This document shows, piece after piece, positions 29,795 through 39,378 of a stretch of DNA of 64,000 nt. Origin of the DNA: JAFDVL01 sp964631865 (GTDB lineage: Bacteria; Acidobacteriota; Blastocatellia; RBC074). The notes under the pieces are model-generated. The model did no database searches. It was given only the letters and a program-made list of their open reading frames with translations, and was not told where the DNA came from. Positions within the stretch are counted from its first letter, which is position 1. Each line of letters begins with the position of its first letter. Position numbers and translations under genes: made by a program. The DNA lies in the NCBI GenBank assembly GCA_964631865.1, contig CAZWAK010000014.1, forward strand, positions 1-64,000, in the 5' to 3' direction.

Positions 29795-31072
29795 CTATTT
29801 TGCGCGCTGCAAATGCTTGTCCGCGAAATCCAGGAAGGCCTTCCAATCTTCGGCAATCGTCGAATGCTTGCCGCTGCGATAAAAGTAGCCGAGCCGACTG
29901 TTGACTGCCGTGCCTGCTGTCGGCGTCTGCGTTGCGCCCAAGCCTTCGACGCCTAAAAACTGATAGACCTTGCTCGCCGCTTGCAGCACTTCAAACTGTC
30001 CCGCCGGATTCGACCACGTATCTTCGACCGCGCAACTGAACATCACCGGGCGCGGAGCCATCAACGCGACGAGGCCATGTTGATCGAACGGCAAGCGCGC
30101 CGGGTTGTCATTGAAAAGCGGAAACAGGTCGTTGAACCAATGCGGGAAGCGGTCGTTGATGGCTTTGACCGATTCGCCCGTCGTGCCGCGACTCGGCGCT
30201 GTGCCGCCCATCCCGGCTTGATGCGGAAAGACCATCGCCGCGCGCTCATCCATCGCCGCCGCAAACAACGCGGCTTTGCCCATCCGCGAATGACCGAAAA
30301 GCGCGATGCGGTTTTTGTCAATCGCTTTGTCCGTAACCAGATAATCCAACACGCGATGAAAGCCCCATGCCCACGCGGCAACATTGCCCCACGACGTTTC
30401 TTTCGTCGCGTTCGCCGCTTGAAAATGCGGAAAGACGCCGCGCGTGAAATCGGGCGTATCGGGCGCAACATCGCCGTTGTAAAACGTCACGACCGCATAG
30501 CCGCGCGCAATGGCATCAGCGATGCCCCATTCGCTGTCAATGCCTTTGCCGCGCGCCGCATCGGTCGCACGATTGTTCACGACGCCAGGGCAATATTGCG
30601 AGGTCGGAATCCAGTTCGGATTCAAGCTGACGCGCGCATCGTTGAGCACGGTGTGATTGCCGCAGAAGTTCAGACCCAGAAACGCAGGCGCGGGCGCTTT
30701 GGTCTGGTTCGGCGTGATGACCAGGACGTGAATCTTCGGTGCGCTGGCTTGCCCCAAATCAATCGTCACTTCCTTGATCGAAGCCTTGCCGTTGAGCGCG
30801 TCGTTGAAGGTTTTGCCAACCGTCGCGGTGATTTTCGGCGCGGCGGGCAAATAGCCGTACATATATTGCTGAAACAACGTTTTCAATTCGGGACGACGTT
30901 GCTTGTGCCATTGCGCTTTCGACGTGACAGGCTTGCCATCGAACATCACGAGCGGGTCAGGCAAAGCTTTTTGTTCGGGCAAGGCGGAGACGGCGGGAAA
31001 GGATTTGGGTTGTGCGATCACGGCGGCGAAAAGCATTGTGAGAGCAGAGAAGAGAAGTAAGAGTTTCATCAT
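29795..31072 (-). CDS. CE15-like glucuronoyl/acetyl esterase
   Basis: A 425-residue exported alpha/beta hydrolase with a lipophilic signal ending IAQ. The nucleophile elbow GHSRMGKAAL matches the CE15-type G-x-S-R-x-G-K motif, and GKHSTIAEDW near the C-terminus supplies the likely catalytic histidine. FLGLNFCGNHT and the WGIADAIARGYAVVTFYNGD segment are also typical. CE15 enzymes cut ester bonds between glucuronic acid and lignin alcohols; relatives of this kind are also annotated as acetylxylan esterases, so the substrate is uncertain. The frame opens further upstream, but ATG 31072 (or 31069) begins the signal peptide. A terminator follows. Confidence 0.82.
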   Translation of the reverse strand: MMKLLLLFSALTMLFAAVIAQPKSFPAVSALPEQKALPDPLVMFDGKPVTSKAQWHKQRRPELKTLFQQYMYGYLPAAPKITATVGKTFNDALNGKASIKEVTIDLGQASAPKIHVLVITPNQTKAPAPAFLGLNFCGNHTVLNDARVSLNPNWIPTSQYCPGVVNNRATDAARGKGIDSEWGIADAIARGYAVVTFYNGDVAPDTPDFTRGVFPHFQAANATKETSWGNVAAWAWGFHRVLDYLVTDKAIDKNRIALFGHSRMGKAALFAAAMDERAAMVFPHQAGMGGTAPSRGTTGESVKAINDRFPHWFNDLFPLFNDNPARLPFDQHGLVALMAPRPVMFSCAVEDTWSNPAGQFEVLQAASKVYQFLGVEGLGATQTPTAGTAVNSRLGYFYRSGKHSTIAEDWKAFLDFADKHLQRAK

Positions 31073-31158
31073 GGAGCCTCTGGTTTCAGGGTTCGTTAGA
31101 GCAAGTGTCAATGTTATGATTTGTCCTTCTCACAAACAATTCTGCGAAAGGAATAGTT

Positions 31159-31752
31159 ATGCAAGCCAAGTTGCATTGGACATCCGCCGATTTGGAAATG
31201 TTTCCCGATGACGGCAAGCGGTACGAGATTATCGAAGGAGAACTCTACGTGTCAAAGCCAACGCATTGGCAGCACCAGCGCACTTGCGTTCGACTCGTTA
31301 CTGCGTTGCAAACTTGGAGCCTACAAACTGAACTTGGCCACGCCAATCTCGCTCCGGGCATTATCTTTGCCGACGATGATGATGTTGCACCAGACGTGGT
31401 TTGGATCAGCTACGAACGGCGTGCGACTGCGTTGGGTGATGATGGCAAATTGCACGCCGCCCCCGAAATCGCTGTCGAAGTTCTTTCCTTCGGGAGCACC
31501 AATATTCGCCGTGACCGCGAAGCGAAACTCAAATTGTATTCGCGTCGTGGCGTGGACGAATACTGGATTGTAGATTGGCTCTCGCGGCGCGTCGAAGTGT
31601 ATCGGCGTAAACGACGGCAGCTTCGGTTAATTGAAACCCTCACACAAAAAGACACGTTGCAATCGCCGCTGCTGCCGGGCTTCTCGTGCGCGGTGCGCGA
31701 CCTCTTCGATCAAGTCCCGCTCAATCCAAGTGGAACACCTCAAGCAGATTGA
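31159..31752 (+). CDS. Uma2-family (DUF820) putative endonuclease
   Basis: A 197-residue PD-(D/E)XK nuclease-like protein of the Uma2/DUF820 family, abundant in cyanobacteria and some Acidobacteria. Visible motifs are YEIIEGELYVSKPT, VAPDVVWISYER (acidic motif), PEIAVEVLS and REAKLKLYSRRGVDEYWIVD. The biological function is unsettled, and many genomes carry dozens. AAAGGA precedes ATG 31159. The last 32 bases overlap the end of the convergent rhaM gene. Confidence 0.9.
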   Translation: MQAKLHWTSADLEMFPDDGKRYEIIEGELYVSKPTHWQHQRTCVRLVTALQTWSLQTELGHANLAPGIIFADDDDVAPDVVWISYERRATALGDDGKLHAAPEIAVEVLSFGSTNIRRDREAKLKLYSRRGVDEYWIVDWLSRRVEVYRRKRRQLRLIETLTQKDTLQSPLLPGFSCAVRDLFDQVPLNPSGTPQAD

Positions 31753-32035
31753 TCGCTACGGGGCTGTTGTCCTCATTCGTCGCCATCAAATCTTTCATCG
31801 CAGCCCACCAGCGTTGACACACTTCGGTTTCCGCAATCGCCGCCCATCGTTCTTCCGATTCAACTTCCGCATACGCAAACAGCTTGCCGGTGTCGCGATC
31901 CAGAAAGATCGAATAGTTCTGCACGCCGTGTTGTTTGAGCAGGGCTTGCAACTCCGGCCAGATGGGGTTGTGGCGACGTTGATATTCTGCCTGTTGGTTC
32001 GGCTTGAGCCGCATGATGAACGCTTTGCGAAGCAT
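31721..32035 (-). CDS. rhaM: L-rhamnose mutarotase (RhaM family)
   Basis: A 104-residue protein matching RhaM end to end: KAFIMRLKPNQQAEYQRRHN, QNYSIFLDRDTGKLFAYAEV, and CQRWWAAMKDLM. It interconverts the anomers of L-rhamnose. AGGGA precedes ATG 32035. It follows the HI0933-like gene by nine bases and is probably co-transcribed with it, although no other rhamnose gene is present in the window. Confidence 0.9.
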   Translation of the reverse strand: MLRKAFIMRLKPNQQAEYQRRHNPIWPELQALLKQHGVQNYSIFLDRDTGKLFAYAEVESEERWAAIAETEVCQRWWAAMKDLMATNEDNSPVAINLLEVFHLD

Positions 32036-32044
32036 AATTTATCC

Positions 32045-33205
32045 CTAAACAAATTGCCCGGCAGCGTGTGCCGAAGCCCACGCCCATTGAAAATTGAAAC
32101 CGCCCAAATGTCCAGTCACGTCCACGACCTCGCCGATGAAATACAGGCCAGACACTTGATTGGCTTCCATCGTTTTGGATGACAATTCGTTGGTGTCAAC
32201 GCCACCGCTGGTCACTTCAGCTTTGGCGAAACCTTCTGTGCCGTTCGGCGTGAGTTGCCAATGTTGCAGCCGTTCGGCGAGGCGTTGCAACTCTTTGGGG
32301 CTGTATTGCCGCAACGGTTTGTCGGCGCGCTGCAAACTCGCCCACACTTTCGCAAACCGTTGTGGCAGGCGCGCTCCCAACCACGTGGCGAACGTTTGCG
32401 GCGATGTTTGTTGTGCCCGCAAAAGCTCATCCACGTTCTCATCGGGCAAGAGGTTGATGCGCACGGCTTGCCCCGGCTTCCAGTAGGAAGAGATTTGCAA
32501 AATCGCGGGGCCGCTCAGGCCGCGATGCGTGAACAAAATATTTTCGCGGAACCGCTGCTTGCCGAGCGACACGAGCGCGTCTATGGAAACGCCGCTCAAG
32601 GCTCCGAACGTTTGCAACTCCGCAGGTGCGAGCGTGAGCGGAACCAGCGCCGGTTGCGGTGGCACGAGCTTGAGGCCGAATTGCTCGGCCACGCGATAGC
32701 CGAAATCCGTCGCGCCCATTTTCGGGATCGAGACGCCGCCCGTCGCCACGACTAAAGCTTCGGACGTGAAAGAGCCGAGATTCGTTTCGACCACAAACGA
32801 CGCGGGTTTCTGAATGCTTTTGACTTCGCAATGCGTTTTGATGGTCGCGCTTGCGCATTCGTTGAGCAGCAGCTCGACGATTTGTTGCGAACTGCCATCG
32901 CAAAATAATTGCCCCAGCTTCTTTTCGTGCCATGCGATGCGGTGTCGTTTGACCAACGCGAGGAAATCCTGCGGCGTGAAGCGTGCGAGCGCGGATTTGG
33001 CAAAGTTCGGATTGTGCGAGAGAAAGTTTTCCGCCTTCGTATGCAGGTTCGTGAAATTGCAGCGCCCGCCGCCGCTAATCAAAATTTTCTTGCCGACTTT
33101 TTCTGCGCGTTCGAGCACCACGACTTTGCGCCCGCGGTTGGCTGCGATGCTCGCACAAAATAATCCCGCCGCGCCGCCGCCCAAAATGATGACATCCGTT
33201 TGCAT
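32045..33205 (-). CDS. HI0933-family (YhiN/BaiN-like) FAD-dependent oxidoreductase
   Basis: A 386-residue flavoprotein with the N-terminal dinucleotide motif GGGAAGLFCA, the family hallmark KILISGGGRCNFTN, GGVSIPKMGATDFGY, and a C-terminal FAD-contact segment VSGLYFIGEVVDVTGHLGGFN. The family is widespread and poorly characterised; one clade (BaiN) reduces bile acids. GAGGAAG precedes ATG 33205. It is upstream of rhaM in an apparent two-gene unit. Confidence 0.92.
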   Translation of the reverse strand: MQTDVIILGGGAAGLFCASIAANRGRKVVVLERAEKVGKKILISGGGRCNFTNLHTKAENFLSHNPNFAKSALARFTPQDFLALVKRHRIAWHEKKLGQLFCDGSSQQIVELLLNECASATIKTHCEVKSIQKPASFVVETNLGSFTSEALVVATGGVSIPKMGATDFGYRVAEQFGLKLVPPQPALVPLTLAPAELQTFGALSGVSIDALVSLGKQRFRENILFTHRGLSGPAILQISSYWKPGQAVRINLLPDENVDELLRAQQTSPQTFATWLGARLPQRFAKVWASLQRADKPLRQYSPKELQRLAERLQHWQLTPNGTEGFAKAEVTSGGVDTNELSSKTMEANQVSGLYFIGEVVDVTGHLGGFNFQWAWASAHAAGQFV

Positions 33206-33336
33206 GCATTCTTCCTCAACAAACTTTGTGCAGACCTTGCACGATTGGCGAAAGAGAGTTACTACTACTGCGCAAATTCCAAGTCAAAGTTTTCCGTAGT
33301 ACCAACACCTCTTTACGCGAAGGAAACGAGCAACTC

Positions 33337-34674
33337 ATGAGCTTCCAAAAACGAGCGACCTACGCGCTCATCATCCTGTTCCTCATTAACACCATGAACT
33401 TTTTTGACCGCCAAATTCTGGCCTCGGTGACGGAACCGATTCGCAAGGAATGGGGTTTGACGGACACGCAAATGGGCGTGCTCGGCACCGCCTTCACCTT
33501 GATTTACGCGGCAGTCGGTGTGCCGTTGGGACGTTGGGCGGATCGCGGCTCGCGCCGAACGATTCTCAGTTTTGGCGTGACCGTGTGGAGTTTGTTTACG
33601 GCAGCTTCGGGCGCGGCGTGGGGCTATTGGTCGTTGTTCTGGGCGCGGATGGGCGTGGGCGTCGGCGAAGCGAGTTGTTCGCCCGCCGCGAATTCTTTGA
33701 TCGGCGATTTGTTTCCCGTCAGCAAACGCGCCCGTGCGATAGGCATTTTTATGCTCGGTTTGCCGATTGGCATTTTCCTGAGCAATCGGTTGAGCGGCGA
33801 AATTGCGCAGCGTTGGGGCTGGAAGGCGACGTTTTATGTGGCCACGATTCCCGGCTTGATTCTGGCTGTGCTGGCGTGGGGGATTACCGAGCCGCAACGT
33901 GGTGCTGCCGAAGAACACAAGATCGAAACGACTCAGACACAACATTCTTTTTGGTATCCGTACGTGCGCGTGCTGAGCATCCCGACGATGTGGTGGATTG
34001 CCTTGTCCGGCGCGTTGCACAATTTCAATGCGTACGCGGTGAATGCGTTCACGCCTGCCTATTTGGGGCGCTATCACGGTTTGAATTTGATCGAAGCGAA
34101 CACGACGAGCGCGTATACGCTCGGCTTGGTCGGCATCCTCGGCTTACTGGGCGGCGGCGTGGTTGCCGATTGGGCGCGACGGTGGCGACCGAATGGCCGA
34201 TTGCTCGTTGCTGCGCTCGCGATCTTGATTTCGACGCCCTGCATCTACTTCGCTCTGGCGCAACCCAAAGGCGCGATCAATGGCTTCATCGCGTTGATGA
34301 GCGTGGGCTGGATGTTGATTTACGTGTACTACGTAACCGTCTATTCCGCCGTGCAAGACATCGTCGAACCACAGTTACGCGGCACAGCGATGGCGTTGTA
34401 TTTCTTTGCAATGTACGTGCTGGGCGGCGCGTTCGGGACTTCAATCTTAGGCGTGCTGAGCGATTATTACGCGAAAAGCGCAATGACGGCGGCAGGCGCA
34501 TCGCTCGTGAACGGCCTTGTTCCCGAACAATTCCGCGCCATCGGTTTGCACGATGCGTTTTTTGTTGTACCGCTGGTTTCATTGCTGTTGGCCGTCGTGT
34601 TATTTGCAGGCGCAACCACGATCACGAAAGATATGAAACGGCTGCAAGATTGGATGCGGCAAGCGAGCCGATAG
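33337..34674 (+). CDS. MFS transporter, spinster-like
   Basis: A 445-residue membrane protein with about 12 hydrophobic segments. It shows the N-terminal MNFFDRQILASV motif, the MFS signature between TM2 and TM3 (GRWADRGSRRT), and GVGVGEASCSPAANSLIGDLFP, all typical of spinster-like MFS proteins. The substrate is unknown. The frame opens at 33226, but homology starts at ATG 33337. Confidence 0.88.
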   Translation: MSFQKRATYALIILFLINTMNFFDRQILASVTEPIRKEWGLTDTQMGVLGTAFTLIYAAVGVPLGRWADRGSRRTILSFGVTVWSLFTAASGAAWGYWSLFWARMGVGVGEASCSPAANSLIGDLFPVSKRARAIGIFMLGLPIGIFLSNRLSGEIAQRWGWKATFYVATIPGLILAVLAWGITEPQRGAAEEHKIETTQTQHSFWYPYVRVLSIPTMWWIALSGALHNFNAYAVNAFTPAYLGRYHGLNLIEANTTSAYTLGLVGILGLLGGGVVADWARRWRPNGRLLVAALAILISTPCIYFALAQPKGAINGFIALMSVGWMLIYVYYVTVYSAVQDIVEPQLRGTAMALYFFAMYVLGGAFGTSILGVLSDYYAKSAMTAAGASLVNGLVPEQFRAIGLHDAFFVVPLVSLLLAVVLFAGATTITKDMKRLQDWMRQASR

Positions 34675-34699
34675 TCCCAAAACACACTCCTTGCTCTTT

Positions 34700-35830
34700 A
34701 TGAACACGAGTATCCGCGAACTCTTTCCTGTCACCAACAACTACGTCTACCTCAATCACGCCGCCGTCGCGCCTTTGCCGTTGCCGGTGTACGAAGCGAT
34801 GCAACGGTACACGCAAGATTTGCTCGACAATGGCCTCGTGCATTGGCGCAAGTGGGGCGCGGCGGTAGATCGCGTGCGCGGTCTCGCGGCGCAACTCATC
34901 CACGCCAAGCCTGCCGAAATTGCGTTTGCGGCGAACACGTCTACGGGCTTGAGCTTCGTGGCGAATGGCTTGGAATGGCAAGCGGGCGACAACATCGTGA
35001 CGGCGGATTGCGAATTCCCGTCGAATCAACAGCCCTGGTTGCGGTTGCAAAAAGCCTTCGGCGTCGAGATCAGATCGGCACGCGAGCGCGACGGGCGGTT
35101 GGACACGGAAGAAATCCTCAACTTGATAGATGACCGCACGCGCGTCGTGGCGCTGAGTTTTGTCGAATACGCTTCGGGCTTTCGCAACGATCTGGCGGCG
35201 ATTGGGAACTACTGCCGCGCGCGCGATGTGTTGTTCGTGATGGATGCGATTCAGGGCTTGGGCGCGTTGCAACTCGATGTCGAAGCGTGTTGCATTGATG
35301 CGCTCGCGGCGGATGCGCATAAGTTTTTGCTGGGGCCGGATGGCGTCGCGGTGTTGTTTGTATCCGAACGCATTTTGGAGCGTGTGCAACCAACGGTGGT
35401 CGGCTGGACTTCGGTCAAGCATCCGTTCGACTTTACGCGCAGCGAAAAAGAATTCGCGGACGGTGCGCGCCGCTTTGAACCCGGCTCGCTCAACACGGCG
35501 GGCATCGTCGGGCTGGGCGCTGCGATGGAATTGATGCTGCAAATCGGCACGGCGGAGATTGAACGGTACTTGCTGGACTTGACGGATTACCTGTGCGACT
35601 GCTTGCAGTCATTGGGCTATCACATCGTCAGTTCGCGCCGCGACGGCGAAGCTTCGGCGATTGTGTGTTGCACGCACGAACGCTATTCCGCCGAGTTTTT
35701 GCACGCGCATCTGGAAGCCCAGCGAATCATTGTGACGCCGCGTTTGGGGCGGCTGCGCATCTCGCCGCATTTCTACAATACGCGCGATGATATGGATGCG
35801 TTGCTCGTCGCCTTGTCGCGGCTGGAGTGA
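34700..35830 (+). CDS. Class V aminotransferase (cysteine-desulfurase-like)
   Basis: A 376-residue PLP enzyme of fold type I, class V. It begins near YVYLNHAAVAPLP, has the aspartate that contacts the PLP ring nitrogen (VMDAIQGLGA) and the Schiff-base lysine Lys208 in ADAHKFLLGPDG, followed by a glycine-rich stretch. No conserved catalytic cysteine loop was recognised, so desulfurase activity is not assured. The frame can start at TTG 34691; ATG 34700 is preferred. It lies 25 bases after the MFS gene and is likely co-transcribed. Confidence 0.88.
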   Translation: MNTSIRELFPVTNNYVYLNHAAVAPLPLPVYEAMQRYTQDLLDNGLVHWRKWGAAVDRVRGLAAQLIHAKPAEIAFAANTSTGLSFVANGLEWQAGDNIVTADCEFPSNQQPWLRLQKAFGVEIRSARERDGRLDTEEILNLIDDRTRVVALSFVEYASGFRNDLAAIGNYCRARDVLFVMDAIQGLGALQLDVEACCIDALAADAHKFLLGPDGVAVLFVSERILERVQPTVVGWTSVKHPFDFTRSEKEFADGARRFEPGSLNTAGIVGLGAAMELMLQIGTAEIERYLLDLTDYLCDCLQSLGYHIVSSRRDGEASAIVCCTHERYSAEFLHAHLEAQRIIVTPRLGRLRISPHFYNTRDDMDALLVALSRLE

Positions 35831-35866
35831 CTGGCAGGTGGAGCGAGCCTCAAATTATGACCGTGC

Positions 35867-35896
35867 GCGGTAGGCCTTTGCTCACCGCCATTTTTT
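35867..35896 (+). terminator. Possible terminator after the aminotransferase gene
   Basis: GCGGT (35867-35871) can pair with ACCGC (35884-35888), and a run of seven T follows. The stem is short, so the call is weak. Confidence 0.4.
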
Positions 35897-35900
35897 TCTG

Positions 35901-37397
35901 TTACCCAATGCGTTGGAGCAGGTGCTGGAATTGTGAGGCCGCGCGCAGGCGATCAAACCTGGGGTCGGAATGCAGAAATACCAGCCACGGATTTCTTTCG
36001 GCCTGGCTTTTTTCTAACCATCTCGTGGCTGTCTTGGTCTCGCCGACACCTGTATAGACCAGCGCCCAGTACAGCGGCGAGAAGTGGACTTTGGTCGCAA
36101 CGGCTTTCATGCGCGCAATCGCTTGTAACGCCTCCTCCTTTCTTCCGGCGCGCGCGTTCACGTATGCCAGCCCCGGCAGCACCAACTCCCGACCCAGCCC
36201 TGCCGCCGCCTGCTGATAACACTGTAACGCCGCGTCGTACCGGCCCTGCTCCGTCAAGGCCATCGCCAGGTAGGTGAGCGCCGCCGGATAGCCCGGTTCC
36301 CATTCCAGCGTTTTTTGCAGCGAGGCAATCGCCTCGTCATAGCGGTGCGCGTGAAAGAACACGATGCCTTCTGTGGTGGCGATGATGGGCGCAAGCGGAT
36401 CGAGCGCGCGGGCACGGCGAATGGCCGCCAGCGCTTCGTCGTAACGTTGCCGTCCCAGCAAAAAGTGGCTGTACCACTGATGCGCGGTGGCATAGTTCGG
36501 ATTGAGTTCCAGCCCGCGCCGAAACTCGCGTTCGGCGGCGGCGAAATTCCAGTCGTGAAGATGCAGCACGTGCGCCAATGTGATGTGCGCTTCCGCCAGA
36601 CTTTCGTCCAGTTCCAGCGCCCGTTGCGCGGCGGCTTTGGCTTTGGCGAAGGCGTCCGGCGCTTCGCTCAATTGATATTCCCCCAGCATCGCATAGCAAT
36701 CGGCCAATCCCGCATGGGCGGGCGCGTAAGCCGGGGCGAGATCAATGGCCTGCCGAAACAGCGCAAGACCCTTTTGAAAGCTCTCCGGCGTGCGTTTGTT
36801 CCAGAGGTGACGGCCTTGCAGGTAAAGCTGATGTGCTTCTGTGTTATTCACCTGATGATGCGGCACAAGAGAGCGCGACCACCAATGATAGGTCGCCAGG
36901 CCACACGCCAGCAGCAACGCGAGGCCGAGCGCGGCGCTGAGATGTCGCAGGCGGAGAGATTTCGTGCCAGGCGATGGGGGGGCGCTCTGTTCGACGACTG
37001 CTGTGACCGGAATTGCCGGAATTGAAAGCTGATCGGACAGGTCAGCGGGCAGTAGTGAACCAGCTTCCTGCCTTTCGGCGGTCTCTTGCAGCACCGCGAC
37101 AAAACGATAACCGCGTTTGGGCACGGTTTCGATCCAGCGCCGCCCGTGCTCGCCCTCGCCGAGCGCCTTGCGCAGCAAAAACACGTTGCGCGCCAGATTG
37201 GCCTCATCCACCACGGGCGTGTCCGGCCACAGTCGCGCGGCGAGTTCCTCTTTTCCCCTCGTCCGTCCGTTGTTTTCCAGCAAGGCCAGCAACAACTCAA
37301 ACACCTTCGGCGTGATGGGAACCAGTTCGCCCCCACGAAAAAGCTGCCGTTCGGCAACTGCCACTCGAAACTCATCGAAAGCGTAAAACTGCTGCAT
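35901..37397 (-). CDS. CadC-like winged-helix regulator with TPR sensor domain
   Basis: A 498-residue membrane regulator. Residues 5-100 are an OmpR/PhoB-type winged helix (ITPKVFELLLALLENNGR, then RNVFLLRKALGE and PKRGYRFVAVL). One transmembrane segment (LSAALGLALLLACGLA) follows, and the periplasmic part is built of TPR repeats (for example YAPAHAGLADCYAMLGEY, NYATAHQWYSHFLLGRQRY). This layout is common in Acidobacteria. It is transcribed away from the TPR/secreted-protein genes at 37581, which it might control. No operator could be identified. Confidence 0.9.
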   Translation of the reverse strand: MQQFYAFDEFRVAVAERQLFRGGELVPITPKVFELLLALLENNGRTRGKEELAARLWPDTPVVDEANLARNVFLLRKALGEGEHGRRWIETVPKRGYRFVAVLQETAERQEAGSLLPADLSDQLSIPAIPVTAVVEQSAPPSPGTKSLRLRHLSAALGLALLLACGLATYHWWSRSLVPHHQVNNTEAHQLYLQGRHLWNKRTPESFQKGLALFRQAIDLAPAYAPAHAGLADCYAMLGEYQLSEAPDAFAKAKAAAQRALELDESLAEAHITLAHVLHLHDWNFAAAEREFRRGLELNPNYATAHQWYSHFLLGRQRYDEALAAIRRARALDPLAPIIATTEGIVFFHAHRYDEAIASLQKTLEWEPGYPAALTYLAMALTEQGRYDAALQCYQQAAAGLGRELVLPGLAYVNARAGRKEEALQAIARMKAVATKVHFSPLYWALVYTGVGETKTATRWLEKSQAERNPWLVFLHSDPRFDRLRAASQFQHLLQRIG

Positions 37398-37580
37398 TCA
37401 CTTGGCACTACGAAGTTTGCCCGCCGCTCGGATGTCGTTGCGAGAAAAATGCGAACCAAATGCGAAGCAAAAAGGAGCCGTCTCGCCAATCTGAAACCGC
37501 CCTGCCAGCACGTATGAGCCAGCGGATTCGGTCAAACGACCAATGCCCAGCACGATTTTTTCAAGGAGTGAATATCGAAC

Positions 37581-38675
37581 ATGCACAAAGCCATCCAATC
37601 CGGTCTCCGTTTTTCTGCGGTCGCCTTTCTGCTGGCCGCCCTTTCGCTGACTCACGTCGTCGCGCAATCGCGCACGGCCACCGCCAGGTCATATCTCGAA
37701 CGCGGCCAGTTCTGGCTGAACAAAGGCGACCACGAACGTGCCCGCGCCGATTTCGATCTGGCTGTCGCGTCTGATCCGAGCTTGCCGCTGGCCTGGTACT
37801 ACCGGGGCACGGTTCGGTGTGACACAGGCGATCTGGCGGGCGCGCTGAGCGATCTCGATACCGCCGTCAAACTTGATCCGCGTTTGGCCCGAGCCTGGCT
37901 CAATCGCGGAACTGTGCGGCAGAAACAGGGCGAACTGGACGCTGCCATCGCCGATTACGATCAAGCTCTGGCGCTTGATCCGAAGCTCGTGCGGGCGTAC
38001 AGCAATCGCGGCAGCGCGCACAAAAATCGCGGCAACCTGGCGCAGGCGCGAGCCGATCTTGACCAAGCCCTCCGGCTCGACCCACGCAGTGCCGATGCGT
38101 ACAACAATCGTGGCAACGTCCATCGCGCCCAAAGCGATTGGGAGAGGGCGATTACCGATTACACGCGCGCCATCCAACTTGACCCCCGCCAAGCCGATGC
38201 CTACTGCAACCGCTGCAATGCGCTGCGCGAACGTGGCGATCTCGAAGCGGCTCTCGCCGATTGCAACCAGGCGATTCAACTCGACCCGCGTCTGTCCGAA
38301 GCCTACCTCAATCGCGGCAACGTGCGGCAATCGCAACGCGATCTCGACGGCGCGCTGAACGATTACAACCAGGCCATCGCCCTCCATCCCCAATCCGTCG
38401 TTGCTTACACGAATCGCGGCGCTGTCCGGTTTGTCCTCGACGATGGGGACGGCGCGTTGGCCGATTTCGACGAAGCGATCCGCCTCAACCCACGTCACGC
38501 CCCCGCCTATGCCAATCGCGGCCTCGCACGGCTGAAAGAAGGCAAGACCGCCGAGGCCGAGCAGGATTTCGCCACCTGCCTCGCGCTTGATCCCAAGCTC
38601 AAGCCGAGGCTCGAACACCACATTCGGAAGGCCATGCCACGACCGGCTGCGCCAACGACCCATGCTCAATTTTGA
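37581..38675 (+). CDS. Secreted TPR-repeat protein
   Basis: A 364-residue exported protein with a signal peptide ending VVAQ and about nine consecutive TPR motifs, each with the pattern AxxNRGxxxxxxGDxxxAxxDxxxAxxLDP. Such solenoids mediate protein-protein contacts; the partner is unknown. AAGGAG precedes ATG 37581. It lies divergently from the CadC-like regulator, and its stop codon touches the Shine-Dalgarno of the next gene, so the two are coupled. Confidence 0.85.
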   Translation: MHKAIQSGLRFSAVAFLLAALSLTHVVAQSRTATARSYLERGQFWLNKGDHERARADFDLAVASDPSLPLAWYYRGTVRCDTGDLAGALSDLDTAVKLDPRLARAWLNRGTVRQKQGELDAAIADYDQALALDPKLVRAYSNRGSAHKNRGNLAQARADLDQALRLDPRSADAYNNRGNVHRAQSDWERAITDYTRAIQLDPRQADAYCNRCNALRERGDLEAALADCNQAIQLDPRLSEAYLNRGNVRQSQRDLDGALNDYNQAIALHPQSVVAYTNRGAVRFVLDDGDGALADFDEAIRLNPRHAPAYANRGLARLKEGKTAEAEQDFATCLALDPKLKPRLEHHIRKAMPRPAAPTTHAQF

Positions 38676-38688
38676 AGGAGATTTTCGC

Positions 38689-39201
38689 TTGAAAAAATAC
38701 ATCATGCATCAATCGTTACTCGCCAAAACCACTTTGATCCTGCTGGTGCTGCTGTCTGTGGGCGGCGTGTTCGCGCGCGGCATCAATGCGTTTAGCCTGA
38801 TGATGCCGGAAGATGTCGGCCAGGTTGTAGAAACCGTTGGCCGCGCCCCTTCCCGACACTTCAACAACGCCAGTTTGCACGGTCGCTACGCCAGCCTGTC
38901 TACGACGATCACTCCGGGTGAGGACAAAACAACCTACGACGCTTGTGTCGGCCTCGTGGCCTTCGATGGGGACGGGAATTTCACCGACAGCGAAACCCAC
39001 AGCTTCAACGGCGAGATCGTGCGCAAGCAATACCGAGGCACGTATCAGATCAATGCTGATGGCATTGGGACGATGACCTACTTCGACGAGAACGGCCCGA
39101 CCCAACCCTGCCCCATCGTGCTTTCCGATGGCGGCAAGGAAGTCACGTTCCTGGTCAACGTGCCCGGCGTGGTGGCGACGGGCACGCTGAAGAAGCAGTG
39201 A
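38689..39201 (+). CDS. Small secreted protein of unknown function
   Basis: About 170 residues starting at TTG 38689, chosen because AAGGAGA lies seven bases upstream; ATG 38704 is the alternative. It has a signal peptide (LILLVLLSVGGVFA), then a beta-rich region with ASLHGRYASLSTT, GLVAFDGDGNFTDSE, YRGTYQINADGIGTMTYFDENG and LSDGGKEVTFLV. This pattern (gry...dGdG...G.Y.v..dG.Gt) is seen in uncharacterised exported beta-barrel-like proteins of Acidobacteria. It is coupled to the preceding TPR gene. Confidence 0.75.
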   Translation: MKKYIMHQSLLAKTTLILLVLLSVGGVFARGINAFSLMMPEDVGQVVETVGRAPSRHFNNASLHGRYASLSTTITPGEDKTTYDACVGLVAFDGDGNFTDSETHSFNGEIVRKQYRGTYQINADGIGTMTYFDENGPTQPCPIVLSDGGKEVTFLVNVPGVVATGTLKKQ

Positions 39202-39222
39202 TGCGGCGCTGGGTGTTGGCGA

Positions 39223-39378
39223 ATGGCATCGGCTTCACGGCTGAACGCTTTGGGTGGTGGACTGGCGGGGCACACCTGCGTGTTTTTGTACATGGGCGCA
39301 GTCGGCGGCGCGCTCACGGGATTGGCAATGATGATGCTGATCGAATCGGCAAGACAACTAAGGAGATCAAAATGCTGA
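39223..39378 (+). CDS. Small membrane ORF overlapping the permease start
   Basis: A 51-residue frame from ATG 39223 to TGA 39376-39378. The middle is hydrophobic and glycine-rich (CVFLYMGAVGGALTGLAMMML), followed by a basic tail, consistent with one membrane span. It overlaps the start of the amino-acid permease by seven bases, suggesting coupling. No clear Shine-Dalgarno is seen. It could instead be the remnant of a larger membrane protein. Confidence 0.4.
   Translation: MASASRLNALGGGLAGHTCVFLYMGAVGGALTGLAMMMLIESARQLRRSKC

Noticed and set aside
39198..39371. Longer start for the amino-acid permease
   Set aside because: A textbook Shine-Dalgarno at 39361 fixes ATG 39372, and the added residues are not hydrophobic.
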